Of a stretch of DNA of 64,000 nucleotides, positions 1 to 7,983 are shown in pieces. Origin of the DNA: Aliitabrizicola sp041905595 (GTDB lineage Bacteria; Pseudomonadota; Alphaproteobacteria; Rhodobacterales; Rhodobacteraceae); assembly GCA_041905595.1 (NCBI GenBank), contig JAYRKT010000022.1:6032-70031 (forward strand), given 5' to 3'. Positions within the stretch are counted from its first letter, which is position 1. Each line of letters begins with the position of its first letter. The notes beneath the pieces were generated by a model. That model was not told the origin of the DNA. It did not search any database and saw nothing but the letters and a program-made list of their open reading frames with translations. Both the position numbers and the translations under genes were made by a program.

Positions 1-197
1 AGCTGGGCAGCATTCAGGCGCATAAGATCGCTATCCGGTTTCCAAGTCGACATCTGGGCGTCAACCTCGTCGACTGCGGCCTGAAGACGGGCCCCCAGAT
101 CAATGTCGACGGACCCTTCGTCGATCAGAACCGACCACCGGGTGCCCATCGTCGGGCCGCCAAGGGCAATCGCGGCATCAGTAGACGTCTTCGGCAT
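1..197 (-). CDS. apbE: FAD:protein FMN transferase ApbE, N-terminal part (cut by window edge)
   Basis: The reverse strand reads open from an ATG at 197 to the window edge (65 codons). It contains GPTMGTRWSV near residue 12 and a VDAQMSTWKPDSDLMRLN stretch near residue 43, both characteristic of the ApbE N-terminus. ApbE covalently attaches FMN from FAD to Thr/Ser of extracytoplasmic redox proteins. The ATG follows GGAGGG at 5-nt spacing and lies inside the 3' end of the upstream reductase gene, overlapping it by 20 nt, so the two are translationally coupled. No signal peptide or lipobox is visible in the first residues, which is unusual for a periplasmic ApbE; a cytoplasmic form or a different start is possible. 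The active site is outside the window. Confidence 0.88.
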   Translation of the reverse strand, partial: MPKTSTDAAIALGGPTMGTRWSVLIDEGSVDIDLGARLQAAVDEVDAQMSTWKPDSDLMRLNAAQ

Positions 198-2385
198 ATC
201 GCCCTCCGGCCTGCAAGGTCACGGGCGACAGTCCGAGCGGATGCAGGATCTCTGTCATCGCCTCGCGCACACCCTGAGCCATCTCACGGCCACCGCAGAC
301 CATGACCCGCGCGCCTTCCGCCATCATGCGGCGGATCGCCTCGGCATCCTCGCGCAACGCGTCCTGGACATAGTGCCGCTTCCCCATGCGGGAAAATGCG
401 GTGCGGAGGCCGGTTAGGCGCTTGTCGCGCTGCCAGTTGGCCAAATCATCGGCGTAAAGAAAGTCCGCCTGCGGATGCCGCGCGCCGAACCACAGGTGCA
501 TCGGCCGATGCTTCCAGTTGGCGCGCAAGAACCCTGCCAGCGGCCCGATCCCCGTTCCCGCACCAATCAGGATCAAGGGTGCTTGCGACCGGTCCGGCTG
601 GAACCCAGGGTTCGGTCGCAGGAAGGCCTGCACCGCGTCTCCCGGCTGCAGAGCCAGAAGCTGACCCGAGCAAAGGCCGCCCACATGCTTTCGCACGACG
701 ATCTCTACAAAGCCGTCCGCCTGGCTTGAGGCCAACGAATAGAACCGGGGCACCGTGTCGCCCTGTGGCACGACGCCAAGAAGGTCGCCCGCCCGAAACC
801 GCCCGAAACCACGCCCGGTCAGCCGCTGCCAGAGGCCCCCCTTCGGCACTGCAAAGCGCAGGATTGCGGTAGGGGCCTGGACGCTATCGCCATAGTCCTT
901 ACGGGACGTCAGGCGTAGCGCGGTGCTTTGTGGTGGCAGGGGTTGGTGGGTGACATCCAGGGAAAGGCCGATCCCCTCGCCAAAGGCGCGGGACCAGCGG
1001 GCAAAGGCTTGCGGCGATTGGCGGTCGATCCGGTCCAGCGGTAACGGCATAGCCCAGCCTGCGGCTTTCGCAGCAGCCTGCACCGCCTCGGCATAGGCGC
1101 AGAAGCCGGGGAAGCTGCGGTCGCCGAAGCCCAACAGCACCAGAGGCACTCCAGACAGGGGCGCGTCTGTCGCCAGACGGTCGAGCGCGCCTTTGGCCGA
1201 GGTCGGCGCATCGCCGTCGCCCCATGTTGCGGTCATGACGACAATTCGTTTGGCGTGCTTGTAGGCCCGCGGCGCGAAGGCAGAGAGGGCGGCCACATGA
1301 ACGGCCTGTCCATGGGCCTGCAATGCGCGGGCCAAGGCTGTCGCAAAACCCCAGGTGCTCCCGCCCTCGCTGCCCACAAGGATCACCGTCTCCGCCACCG
1401 GCGCTGCGACCATCCCTGCCAAACGGGGACGGCTTTGGCGATTGCGCCACCAGATCAGCCCACCCGTCACCGACAGAACCGGGACCGCCAGCGCCGCAAG
1501 ACCAAGAAGCAGCCCCCAAAGCGCCGCGCCATCGCCGGTATGGATGAGGTAGATGCATTCTCCCACCACGGTCCACGGCCCCGGAGCTTGCCAGGCGAGC
1601 ATCTCCCCGGTGCCCTGATCGATGTATCCGGTCCCCGCGCCAGTGCTCAGCGTGAACACATCCTTCGTGTCGCCAGGATAGGGAAAGGTCAGGTCCCGGA
1701 GGTCGGCAACGAGGACCTTTTGCAAAGCTGGCATCGCGTTGGGCGCCAGTCCCGTGACGCCGCTGACCGCATGGGGCATGACGGGGTTCGCTTCATCCGC
1801 TGGCAAAAGGTCAAAGGTCGCCGCCGTCATCCACAATGCCGTCAGCGCGGAAAGTCCAAGACCAAACACCGCGACCCGCGCCAGTTCTGCGTGCCAGCGC
1901 CCCGACCATGGTCCCTTGACCGCCGCGAACCAGCGCCCCCAGCCGCCTTGTCGCCGGGCCACCAGCATGGCGCCCGAGGCGGCCAGCATCAGCATTGCCA
2001 ATGCCCCCACCGCCGACCCGTAGCGCCCCGGGTCGCCGAAGAGAAGGGACCGGTGGAAATCCGTCAGCCAGCGCCGCAGGGCGCCTTGGTCTGCACTGGC
2101 CACATCCAGCCCCGTGGCCGGATCGACAACCGCCGCCCCGGCCAAATCTCCGTCGAACCAGTAGGCAGTGATTGTGCCAGATGGCGAGCGTCGGATCTGC
2201 TCCACCTGCGGATGCGCCGCCAGCACCTTCGTCGCCAGATCGCCTACGGTCTGCCCAGTGAGCTCGGATGGAGAGGACAGCCGCTCCAACGCAGGGAACA
2301 GCGACAGCGCCGCCCCGCTCAGCGCGAGGGCAAGGATCAAGACAGCGGCCAGAAGGCCGGGCCAGCGGTGGATTTGGCGAAGCAT
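178..2385 (-). CDS. PepSY transmembrane / flavodoxin / FAD-NAD(P)H reductase fusion
   Basis: A 735-residue membrane flavoprotein. The N-terminus (about 1-330) is a PepSY-type membrane region with a first helix at residues 10-32 and further helices near 120-145, 165-190 and 290-315. A flavodoxin-like domain follows (VGSEGGSTWGFATALARAL, about 337-355). The C-terminus is ferredoxin-NADP reductase-like: RFYSLASS for FAD binding, GAGTGIGPLAGFLR for the nucleotide, and a CGG motif near the end. This order resembles sulfite-reductase-alpha/CysJ-like domains fused to PepSY membrane domains. The inferred role is to move electrons from cytosolic NAD(P)H through FAD and FMN to an outside acceptor. Its neighbours apbE (overlapping) and the DUF2271 gene (11 nt upstream) suggest that the acceptor is a flavinylated periplasmic protein. 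Confidence 0.85.
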   Translation of the reverse strand: MLRQIHRWPGLLAAVLILALALSGAALSLFPALERLSSPSELTGQTVGDLATKVLAAHPQVEQIRRSPSGTITAYWFDGDLAGAAVVDPATGLDVASADQGALRRWLTDFHRSLLFGDPGRYGSAVGALAMLMLAASGAMLVARRQGGWGRWFAAVKGPWSGRWHAELARVAVFGLGLSALTALWMTAATFDLLPADEANPVMPHAVSGVTGLAPNAMPALQKVLVADLRDLTFPYPGDTKDVFTLSTGAGTGYIDQGTGEMLAWQAPGPWTVVGECIYLIHTGDGAALWGLLLGLAALAVPVLSVTGGLIWWRNRQSRPRLAGMVAAPVAETVILVGSEGGSTWGFATALARALQAHGQAVHVAALSAFAPRAYKHAKRIVVMTATWGDGDAPTSAKGALDRLATDAPLSGVPLVLLGFGDRSFPGFCAYAEAVQAAAKAAGWAMPLPLDRIDRQSPQAFARWSRAFGEGIGLSLDVTHQPLPPQSTALRLTSRKDYGDSVQAPTAILRFAVPKGGLWQRLTGRGFGRFRAGDLLGVVPQGDTVPRFYSLASSQADGFVEIVVRKHVGGLCSGQLLALQPGDAVQAFLRPNPGFQPDRSQAPLILIGAGTGIGPLAGFLRANWKHRPMHLWFGARHPQADFLYADDLANWQRDKRLTGLRTAFSRMGKRHYVQDALREDAEAIRRMMAEGARVMVCGGREMAQGVREAMTEILHPLGLSPVTLQAGGRYAEDVY

Positions 2386-2396
2386 GGGGAGTCCGA

Positions 2397-2867
2397 TCAG
2401 AAGCCGTAGGTGAAATCGGCGATGTAGCGGCGGCCCGACACGGGCGTCCCGGCCCCGGCGGCGGTCAGGGGCACCGCAATCTCATTCGGACTCTCGCGCA
2501 TATCCTCGGCTGCGGCGTCGATGTGCAGGGTATAACCCGCGTCGAAGAGGGCGTCGGCCAAGTCCATCGACAGCTCCAGTTTCTGGCCCGATCCGACGCT
2601 GGCACCGGTGATCCCGTCCACTTGCGCCGGGTCGCCACCGGTAAACTGCGCCCAATCGATCAGGTGCCGGTAATACTTCGACTTTCCACCCGCCATCCAG
2701 AGGCTGCCCGCATAGGCCCCCGAGGCGTCGGTCACATAGATGGCAAGATAGGCTCCCCGCCCGCCGTAGTCGGCCATGTTGGCGGTCAGGGTGACGGGAC
2801 GCGCCATGGCAAGGACGGGGGTGACAAGGGCGGTGGACAGAGCAAGGGCGGCGATCAGGGATTTCAT
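2397..2867 (-). CDS. DUF2271 periplasmic protein with flavinylation-like motif
   Basis: A 156-residue exported protein. The signal peptide covers about residues 1-22 (MKSLIAALALSTALVTPVLA then MA). The mature part matches the DUF2271 family by SLWMAGGKSKYYRHLIDW and the C-terminal RYIADFTYGF. Residues 84-90 read DGITGAS, which fits the ApbE acceptor pattern D-x-x-[ST]-G-A-[TS], so Ser90 is a candidate FMN attachment site. The ATG at 2867 is preferred over an upstream GTG at 2876 because it places the signal peptide and a GGAG at usual distances. It sits between the PepSY reductase and an acidic secreted protein on the same strand. Covalent FMN attachment is inferred from motif and context. 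Confidence 0.8.
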   Translation of the reverse strand: MKSLIAALALSTALVTPVLAMARPVTLTANMADYGGRGAYLAIYVTDASGAYAGSLWMAGGKSKYYRHLIDWAQFTGGDPAQVDGITGASVGSGQKLELSMDLADALFDAGYTLHIDAAAEDMRESPNEIAVPLTAAGAGTPVSGRRYIADFTYGF

Positions 2868-2892
2868 CCTGGACACTCCGGAAGGGAAAGGA

Positions 2893-3225
2893 TCAGTTCG
2901 ATTTCACGACCGGCGCGGTGCCGTTTGTGAAAAGCCCGTTCTTCGGTGGCGCTACGGTGCCCGCCTTTGCCGCGTTGCCGGCAGTCCCCGCGGCACAGCT
3001 CTCCTCGTCGTCATCGCCGCAGTCGTCGTCATCGTCCGAGCTCGACCAAAGCGAGCCGCCGTCCTCATCCTCGTCATCGTCGATGAGGGTCAGCTGCGGG
3101 TCCGGCAGGACGCGGTGTGAAAGGCCGGCACCCGGCGTCAGGGACAGGCCCTGGCCGCCGGCAAGTGCCGCCGAACCAGCGCCAAGCGCCGTGGTCATCA
3201 TCAGAAGGACAAAGGCAAACTTCAT
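2893..3225 (-). CDS. small secreted Asp/Glu-rich protein, unknown function
   Basis: A 110-residue protein with a clear signal peptide (residues 1-22, ending ALA) and AAGGAG upstream of its ATG. The mature part is very acidic: a run DDDEDEDGG near residue 50 and a second run DDDDDCGDDDEES near residue 64 containing a Cys, followed by another Cys. The tail is Ala/Gly/Pro rich. I do not recognise a family. The acidic runs could bind divalent cations. It lies between the DUF2271 and PepSY genes, all on one strand, so a role in the same periplasmic redox or metal module is likely but unproven. Confidence 0.7.
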   Translation of the reverse strand: MKFAFVLLMMTTALGAGSAALAGGQGLSLTPGAGLSHRVLPDPQLTLIDDDEDEDGGSLWSSSDDDDDCGDDDEESCAAGTAGNAAKAGTVAPPKNGLFTNGTAPVVKSN

Positions 3226-3274
3226 TTCTCATCTCCTTGGAGGTCCGGATTGCGCACCTGCGTCGTCGTCCGGG

Positions 3275-3592
3275 TCAATCGTCATGGGTATCGTCTTCGG
3301 GTTCACGGCCCTCGCCGTGGTCGTCCCCGAATTCCATCTCGACCACCGCCAGCGTTGCGGGGTTGAGCTTGACTTCGATCGCGCGGCCCTCGGCATCGCG
3401 ACCGATCAACTCGTAGCAACCATCGTCGATCCGGATCCTGCGCAGGGCCCAGCCCTGGTCGGCTGCAAGTTTCACGACCGCCTCGCGCGGCTGCCAGTCG
3501 GTCATCGGCACGGCGCAGTCGTCGTCACCCGCCAGCGCCGGGGTGGCGATCAGCACCAAGGTCAGCGCCAGCATTGTTGTTGTCCGGTTCAT
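3275..3592 (-). CDS. small periplasmic PepSY-domain protein
   Basis: A 105-residue protein with a signal peptide (cleavage after TPALA, about residue 21). The mature part has the PepSY_2 pattern: a helix (QPREAVVKLAADQGW), then RRIRIDDGCYELIGRDAEGRAIEVKLNPATLAVVE. Two cysteines (near 26 and 59) could form a disulfide. The C-terminus is acidic and His-containing (EGREPEDDTHDD). The open frame runs farther upstream, but the ATG at 3592 has GGAG 9 nt before it and directly precedes the signal peptide. It is the promoter-proximal gene of the minus-strand redox cluster and diverges from the response-regulator operon, which probably controls it. Confidence 0.8.
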   Translation of the reverse strand: MNRTTTMLALTLVLIATPALAGDDDCAVPMTDWQPREAVVKLAADQGWALRRIRIDDGCYELIGRDAEGRAIEVKLNPATLAVVEMEFGDDHGEGREPEDDTHDD

Positions 3593-3726
3593 GGGCGACA
3601 CTCCGCTTCGGGTCCTGCGGGCCTTTTGGCGCGCGAAACTGACGCCAGCCTGAAGGAGCGCGACAAACTGCTTCAGGTGGCCGTCAGGTTGCCACGCTAT
3701 GCGGGGAACCGAAGGAGACAGGCCGG

Positions 3727-4386
3727 ATGCGTATCTTGCTGATCGAGGATGATCGCGTGATCGCCACCGCCCTGCGCGAGCAGGCGGAAGGCGAAGGGCA
3801 TTCCGTCGATTGGGCCGCGCGGCTGGACGAGGCGTCCGATGCGCTGGCGACGGCCAGTTTCGACCTGATCCTTCTGGACCTAATGCTTCCCGATGGTCGC
3901 GGCCTGCCATTCCTGCGCGCCCTGCGGGCCAAGGGCAGCCAGACTCCGGTCATCATCATGACGGCGCTCGATCAGGTGTCCGACCGGATCGAAGGGCTGA
4001 ACGCCGGGGCGGATGACTATCTGGTCAAGCCCTTCGATCTTTCGGAACTCTCGGCTCGCATCGGCGCCGTCGCCCGGCGCTATTCCGGCAACCCCAATCC
4101 CCTGATTTCACTGGGCGAGCTGTCCATCGACATTGCCGAACGCCGGGTCAGAAAGTCCGGTCGCCCCATTCCCCTGACCGCCCGCGAATGGGTATTGCTC
4201 GAGGCGTTCCTGCAAAAGCCGGGCCAGCTTCTGTCCAAGCCGCAGCTTGAGGAACGGCTCTATTCCTTCGATGCCGAGGTCGAAAGCAACACGATCGAGG
4301 TGCATGTCAGCCGCCTCCGCAAGAAATTGGGGGCGGGTGTCATCGTCACCGAACGCGGGCTTGGCTACCGTCTGGGTCCGGCATGA
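3727..4386 (+). CDS. OmpR/PhoB-family response regulator
   Basis: A 219-residue two-domain response regulator. The receiver domain has the acidic pair near residues 8-9, phospho-acceptor Asp51 (LILLDLMLPDG), Thr79 and Lys101 (DDYLVKPFD). The C-terminal winged helix carries LTAREWVLLEAFLQKPGQLLSK and the recognition stretch EVHVSRLRKKLGA. It overlaps the sensor kinase start by ATGA. The neighbours (divergent PepSY/DUF2271/ApbE genes upstream, a VIT-type metal transporter downstream) suggest a QseB/PmrA/CusR-like response to metal or redox stress; the signal is not readable from sequence. Confidence 0.93.
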   Translation: MRILLIEDDRVIATALREQAEGEGHSVDWAARLDEASDALATASFDLILLDLMLPDGRGLPFLRALRAKGSQTPVIIMTALDQVSDRIEGLNAGADDYLVKPFDLSELSARIGAVARRYSGNPNPLISLGELSIDIAERRVRKSGRPIPLTAREWVLLEAFLQKPGQLLSKPQLEERLYSFDAEVESNTIEVHVSRLRKKLGAGVIVTERGLGYRLGPA

Positions 4387-5723
4387 CCCGTGCCTCGATC
4401 CGCCTGCGCTCGGCCGCCGCGCTGTCGCTGATCGTCACTCTGATCTGGCTAGGCACTGCTCTGGTCACGACGCGGCTACTGACCTCGGAACTGAATGATG
4501 TCTTTGATTCAGCCTTGCAGGAAACCGGCCAGCGTATCCTGCAACTGGCCGTGGTCGACGTGCTGGGGCGGGAAGAGGAAGGTGTCGCACAACGCGTCAT
4601 GGCGCTGGACGACCATGAGGAATACTACACCTACATCGTCCGCGATGACCGGGGGCGCATCCTTCTGACCTCGCACCGCGCCGATCCCGCACGCTTCCCG
4701 GCCTTCGCCGAAACCGGCTTTCATCAGACATCAGAGCTGCGCTTCTATCATGAATCCGCCGTGCGCGGCACCATCTCGCTGACCATCGCCGAGCCCCTGT
4801 CGCACCGGCGCGAGGTGGCGCGCGAAATGGCACTTTCCCTGGCCCTGCCCCTGGTCGTGATGATTCCCCTCAGCATTGCCGGCATCTTCTATGGGCTCGG
4901 CTATGGCCTGCGCCCGCTCGGCAAGTTGCGCGCACAACTGGCGCGGCGCGGGGTGAAGGACATGTCGCCCCTGCCGACAAAGGACATGGTCACCGAACTT
5001 CGCCCGATTGCCGACGCGTTGAACCAGCTTCTCGCCCGGCTGGACACCGCCTTTGCCGCCGAACGTAGCTTTACCGCCAATGCAGCACATGAGTTGCGCA
5101 CGCCTTTGGCAGGGGCGCTCGCCCAGGTGCAGCGCCTGCGTCAGACCTCGACCGATCCCGACATCGCGAGGCGCGCGGGCGATGTCGAGGCGACGCTGAA
5201 GCGCCTGACCCGCCTGTCCGAACGCCTGATGCAGCTGGCCCGGGCCGAGGGCGCACGGCTGCTGACCGACACCGCCCAGGATCTGCGGCCCATCTTGCGG
5301 ATTGTCGCTGGCGACTTTGCCCAAGGCCCCGACGCCGGGCGCGTGGCCCTCTTGCTGCCCGATGCACCCGTCCGCTCAGACATAGATCCTGATGCCGTGG
5401 CGATCCTGGCCCGCAACCTGATCGAGAACGCCTTGCGGCACGGCGATGGTCCCGTCACAGTCACCCTAGACGCACTGGGCACGCTTTCAGTCGAAAACGA
5501 TTGCCCACCGATTCCATCCGCCGAGCTTGCCGCCCTCTCTGGCCGCTTTGTGCGCGGCAAGGACGCTGGCGACGGAAGCGGCCTTGGGCTTGCCATTGTC
5601 CATACCATTGCCGAACGGATCGGCTCGCCCCTTCGCTTGACTTCACCGCTGCCCGGCAAAACCACCGGCTTTTCCGCGTCCGTCAACCTCCACGGCACCA
5701 CAAATCAGGACCAATCCAGATGA
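4383..5723 (+). CDS. membrane sensor histidine kinase (TctE/QseC type)
   Basis: A 446-residue kinase. Transmembrane segments lie at about 13-35 and 151-173 and flank a periplasmic sensor region of about 115 residues. A HAMP-like linker follows, then the dimerisation helix with phospho-acceptor His236 (ANAAHELRTPLAGA), then the ATP-binding domain with an N box (LARNLIENALRHG) and a G box (GDGSGLGLAIVHTIA). It is the cognate partner of the upstream response regulator (4-nt overlap) and overlaps the VIT transporter start by ATGA, so the three genes form a tight operon. The periplasmic part contains His and acidic residues (DDHEEYYTY) that could sense a cation; this is inference. Confidence 0.92.
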   Translation: MTRASIRLRSAAALSLIVTLIWLGTALVTTRLLTSELNDVFDSALQETGQRILQLAVVDVLGREEEGVAQRVMALDDHEEYYTYIVRDDRGRILLTSHRADPARFPAFAETGFHQTSELRFYHESAVRGTISLTIAEPLSHRREVAREMALSLALPLVVMIPLSIAGIFYGLGYGLRPLGKLRAQLARRGVKDMSPLPTKDMVTELRPIADALNQLLARLDTAFAAERSFTANAAHELRTPLAGALAQVQRLRQTSTDPDIARRAGDVEATLKRLTRLSERLMQLARAEGARLLTDTAQDLRPILRIVAGDFAQGPDAGRVALLLPDAPVRSDIDPDAVAILARNLIENALRHGDGPVTVTLDALGTLSVENDCPPIPSAELAALSGRFVRGKDAGDGSGLGLAIVHTIAERIGSPLRLTSPLPGKTTGFSASVNLHGTTNQDQSR

Positions 5724-6427
5724 CCCTTGCCTACAAATCCGCCCATGCCGAACTCCATTACCTAGACCGCGCAGGCTGGCTGCGGGCTGCCGTTCTGGGC
5801 GCCAATGACGGGATCGTCTCGGTCTCCTCGCTGATCGTCGGTGTCGCCGCCGCCGACCCAAGCCCCACGGCCGTGCTGGTGGCAGGAGCGGCAGGGCTTG
5901 CCGCCGGTGCCATGTCGATGGCGGCGGGGGAATATGTCTCGGTCAGTTCGCAGTCCGACGTCGAACGCGCCGACATCGCCCGCGAAAGACAGGCACTGAT
6001 CGATACGCCCGAGGCGGAAGAGGCCGAGTTGGCCTCGATCTACGAATCCCGTGGCCTGTCGTCTGCCACGGCGGCCCTGGTGGCGCGGGAACTGACGGCG
6101 AAGGACGCACTCGCAGCCCATACGCGCGATGAGCTGGGTCTGTCCGAGGTTCACTCCGCCAACCCGCTTCAGGCGGCCTTCGCTTCGGGTGTGACGTTCA
6201 CCATCGCCGCCGCCGTGCCCCTTGCCGCAGCACTACTGGCCCCCGCGACGCAGATCATCCCGGCCGTCGTCATCACCACGCTGGCCAGCCTCGCCGCCCT
6301 TGGCGCCATCGGCGCCGCAGCCGGCGGCGCGCCCAAGCTTCCGGCCACTGCCCGCGTCCTCTTCTGGGGCGCCGCTGCCATGGCAATCACCGCGGGAGTT
6401 GGCTGGGTCTTCGGCGTAAGCGTCTGA
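5720..6427 (+). CDS. VIT1/CCC1-family iron/manganese transporter
   Basis: A 235-residue membrane protein of the VIT/CCC1 (Nodulin-21-like) family. Supporting stretches are WLRAAVLGANDGIVSVSSLIVGVAAA in the first helix, AAGEYVSVSSQSDVERADI in the second, and a cytosolic acidic helical segment (ETPEAEEAELASIYESRGL-like, near residue 97) typical of the metal-binding domain. Three more helices follow. The family moves Fe2+ or Mn2+ out of the cytosol. The ATG at 5720 overlaps the kinase stop codon (ATGA), so the longer open frame beginning inside the kinase gene is not the real start. A metal exporter co-expressed with a two-component system suggests metal-overload control. Confidence 0.9.
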   Translation: MTLAYKSAHAELHYLDRAGWLRAAVLGANDGIVSVSSLIVGVAAADPSPTAVLVAGAAGLAAGAMSMAAGEYVSVSSQSDVERADIARERQALIDTPEAEEAELASIYESRGLSSATAALVARELTAKDALAAHTRDELGLSEVHSANPLQAAFASGVTFTIAAAVPLAAALLAPATQIIPAVVITTLASLAALGAIGAAAGGAPKLPATARVLFWGAAAMAITAGVGWVFGVSV

Positions 6428-6606
6428 AACTGCCTGTATCTGTTTCGGTTCGGCATTGGAACTGTGCTCGCCGGTCGAGCATTCATCCTTTCTGTGACGT
6501 TGCCGCTTGGAAAAGGGCCTGTGGCGAAGGTCCGAATTCCGCCCAGATATGTCCTTTGCTGATGCTGCCATTCGGGCCAGATCGATTGGGACACCATGGA
6601 TCGCGA

Positions 6607-7232
6607 TCAAAAGACCGATGCCACTTCACCGGTTTCCACAAACACGCTCTTGATCTGGCTGCAATGGTCCAGCGCGGCCATCGCACATTCCCTGTCAACG
6701 CCGGATGACTTCACGCCGCCGAAAGGAACCTCGACGGGGGCAAGATTGTAGTTGTTGATCCAGCACATCCCGGCTTGCATTGCTGCCGCCACTCGATGCG
6801 CCCGGCGGATGTCTTGGGTAAAGACACCGGCCGCCAACCCGAACTCGGTGGCGTTGGCGCGCTCCAGAACTTCTTCCTCGTTGTCAAAGGTCAGGATCGA
6901 CATGACAGGACCGAAGATCTCCTCCTTTGCGATGCGCATGCCATCGGTCACATCGGTGAAGACGGTTGGCTCGATCCAGTGGCCACCTTCCATCCCCTGG
7001 ATGCGCGGAACGCCTCCACCCAAGCGCAGTGTTGCGCCCTCTGCCTTGCCGGCTTCGATATAGGACAGCACCTTCTCTTGCTGGGCCCGATTGACCAGCG
7101 GCCCCATCGTAACTCCGGGGTCAAGCGGATCACCGATCCTGATTGCGCTCGCGCGCCGACAGACGTTAACGCCACCTACTCCCGTGATCGCAGGAATCTT
7201 GGAGCTGACCTCTCGGCCGCCGGCTGGTGACT
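6607..7232 (-). pseudogene. betB: truncated betaine-aldehyde dehydrogenase (C-terminal part only)
   Basis: The reverse frame encodes a good ALDH C-terminus: GDPLDPGVTMGPLVNRAQQ, KEEIFGPVMSILTFD, and NNYNLAPVEVPFGGVKSSG, the last typical of BetB. Similarity starts abruptly around position 7170 (RASAIRIGDP). Before this there is only about 60 nt of unrelated open sequence (from a stop near 7233), so the NAD-binding region and catalytic Cys are absent. Length is about one third of a normal 490-residue enzyme. No choline-uptake or betA gene is nearby. It is best read as a remnant from a deletion or rearrangement whose breakpoint abuts the AT-richer stretch at 7233-7983. Confidence 0.8.
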
Positions 7233-7983
7233 GCTAATTAGGGCGAGTCAGCCCCCTCACGCAAATTGCCTATATGTGCTTAGGTTGATGTCACCAAGCC
7301 TGCCATCCCTATAGGTGGCACGAAAACTCTTGCGTCCCTGTTGCCAAGAGTGGGATGGAGATCCCTTGTGCACATTGGGGCATGTCATCACGTGTGAAAA
7401 GTGATGTGCGGCCGCGAAAAAGTCAGGAATCGCGAGGATAGCGACTGACGCCTGAAGTAACGTCGACGCAAGTTTGATACATTTCCGAGGCGTCGAGTGT
7501 GCATCCGTGCCTCGGCGGTTACGTTAACTGCAGCAAATTCCAATACTCTTATAGTTATTCTAGCCTGCAATGCATTCAAAGTGCTGCTTCTCTGCGTCGG
7601 CCTTTCACCATGAGATTCCACGCAGTGATGAGGACACCAAAGTTTGATTGGGGAACTCAAGAAGTTAGCCATGAACACTTCACGCTTTTGCAGGGCTTTA
7701 TGCCATGATTTCAGTGTCGGCCGCGGACACCAAAAAGCCAGTCCGGCATCGTTTGTCAGCAACCGGCGTGGTTTGGCAAAGTGGATGCGGGCAGTCGCTT
7801 TCACGTCATGAAATTGGTCGAGCCTTAGTCATCCGGATCGGTCTTGGGTCGCGGTGAACAAGGTCGGGTTGATCGGGCCCGTCTGCCAAGCCAACTACCC
7901 TCAGGGCGATCCGGCAAAATTCGGCGAGATCAGGCGGTGCCGTGTCGACGTTCGAACCGTCGGAATTGTGCGTGCTTCGCCGA
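7233..7983. other. gene-free AT-richer stretch between ALDH remnant and membrane-protein gene
   Basis: About 750 bp with visibly lower GC than the flanks. The open frames here (for example a minus-strand frame at 7388-7804) have no signal, domain or convincing ribosome site and look accidental. Small inverted repeats are present, for example CATCAC/GTGATG near 7387-7407. Position and composition suggest a scar of lost DNA next to the truncated dehydrogenase. Confidence 0.5.

Noticed and set aside
7388..7804. Minus-strand 138-codon frame in the AT-richer stretch
   Set aside because: No start signal, no domain, unusual composition (many Arg/Ser/Thr); likely accidental.
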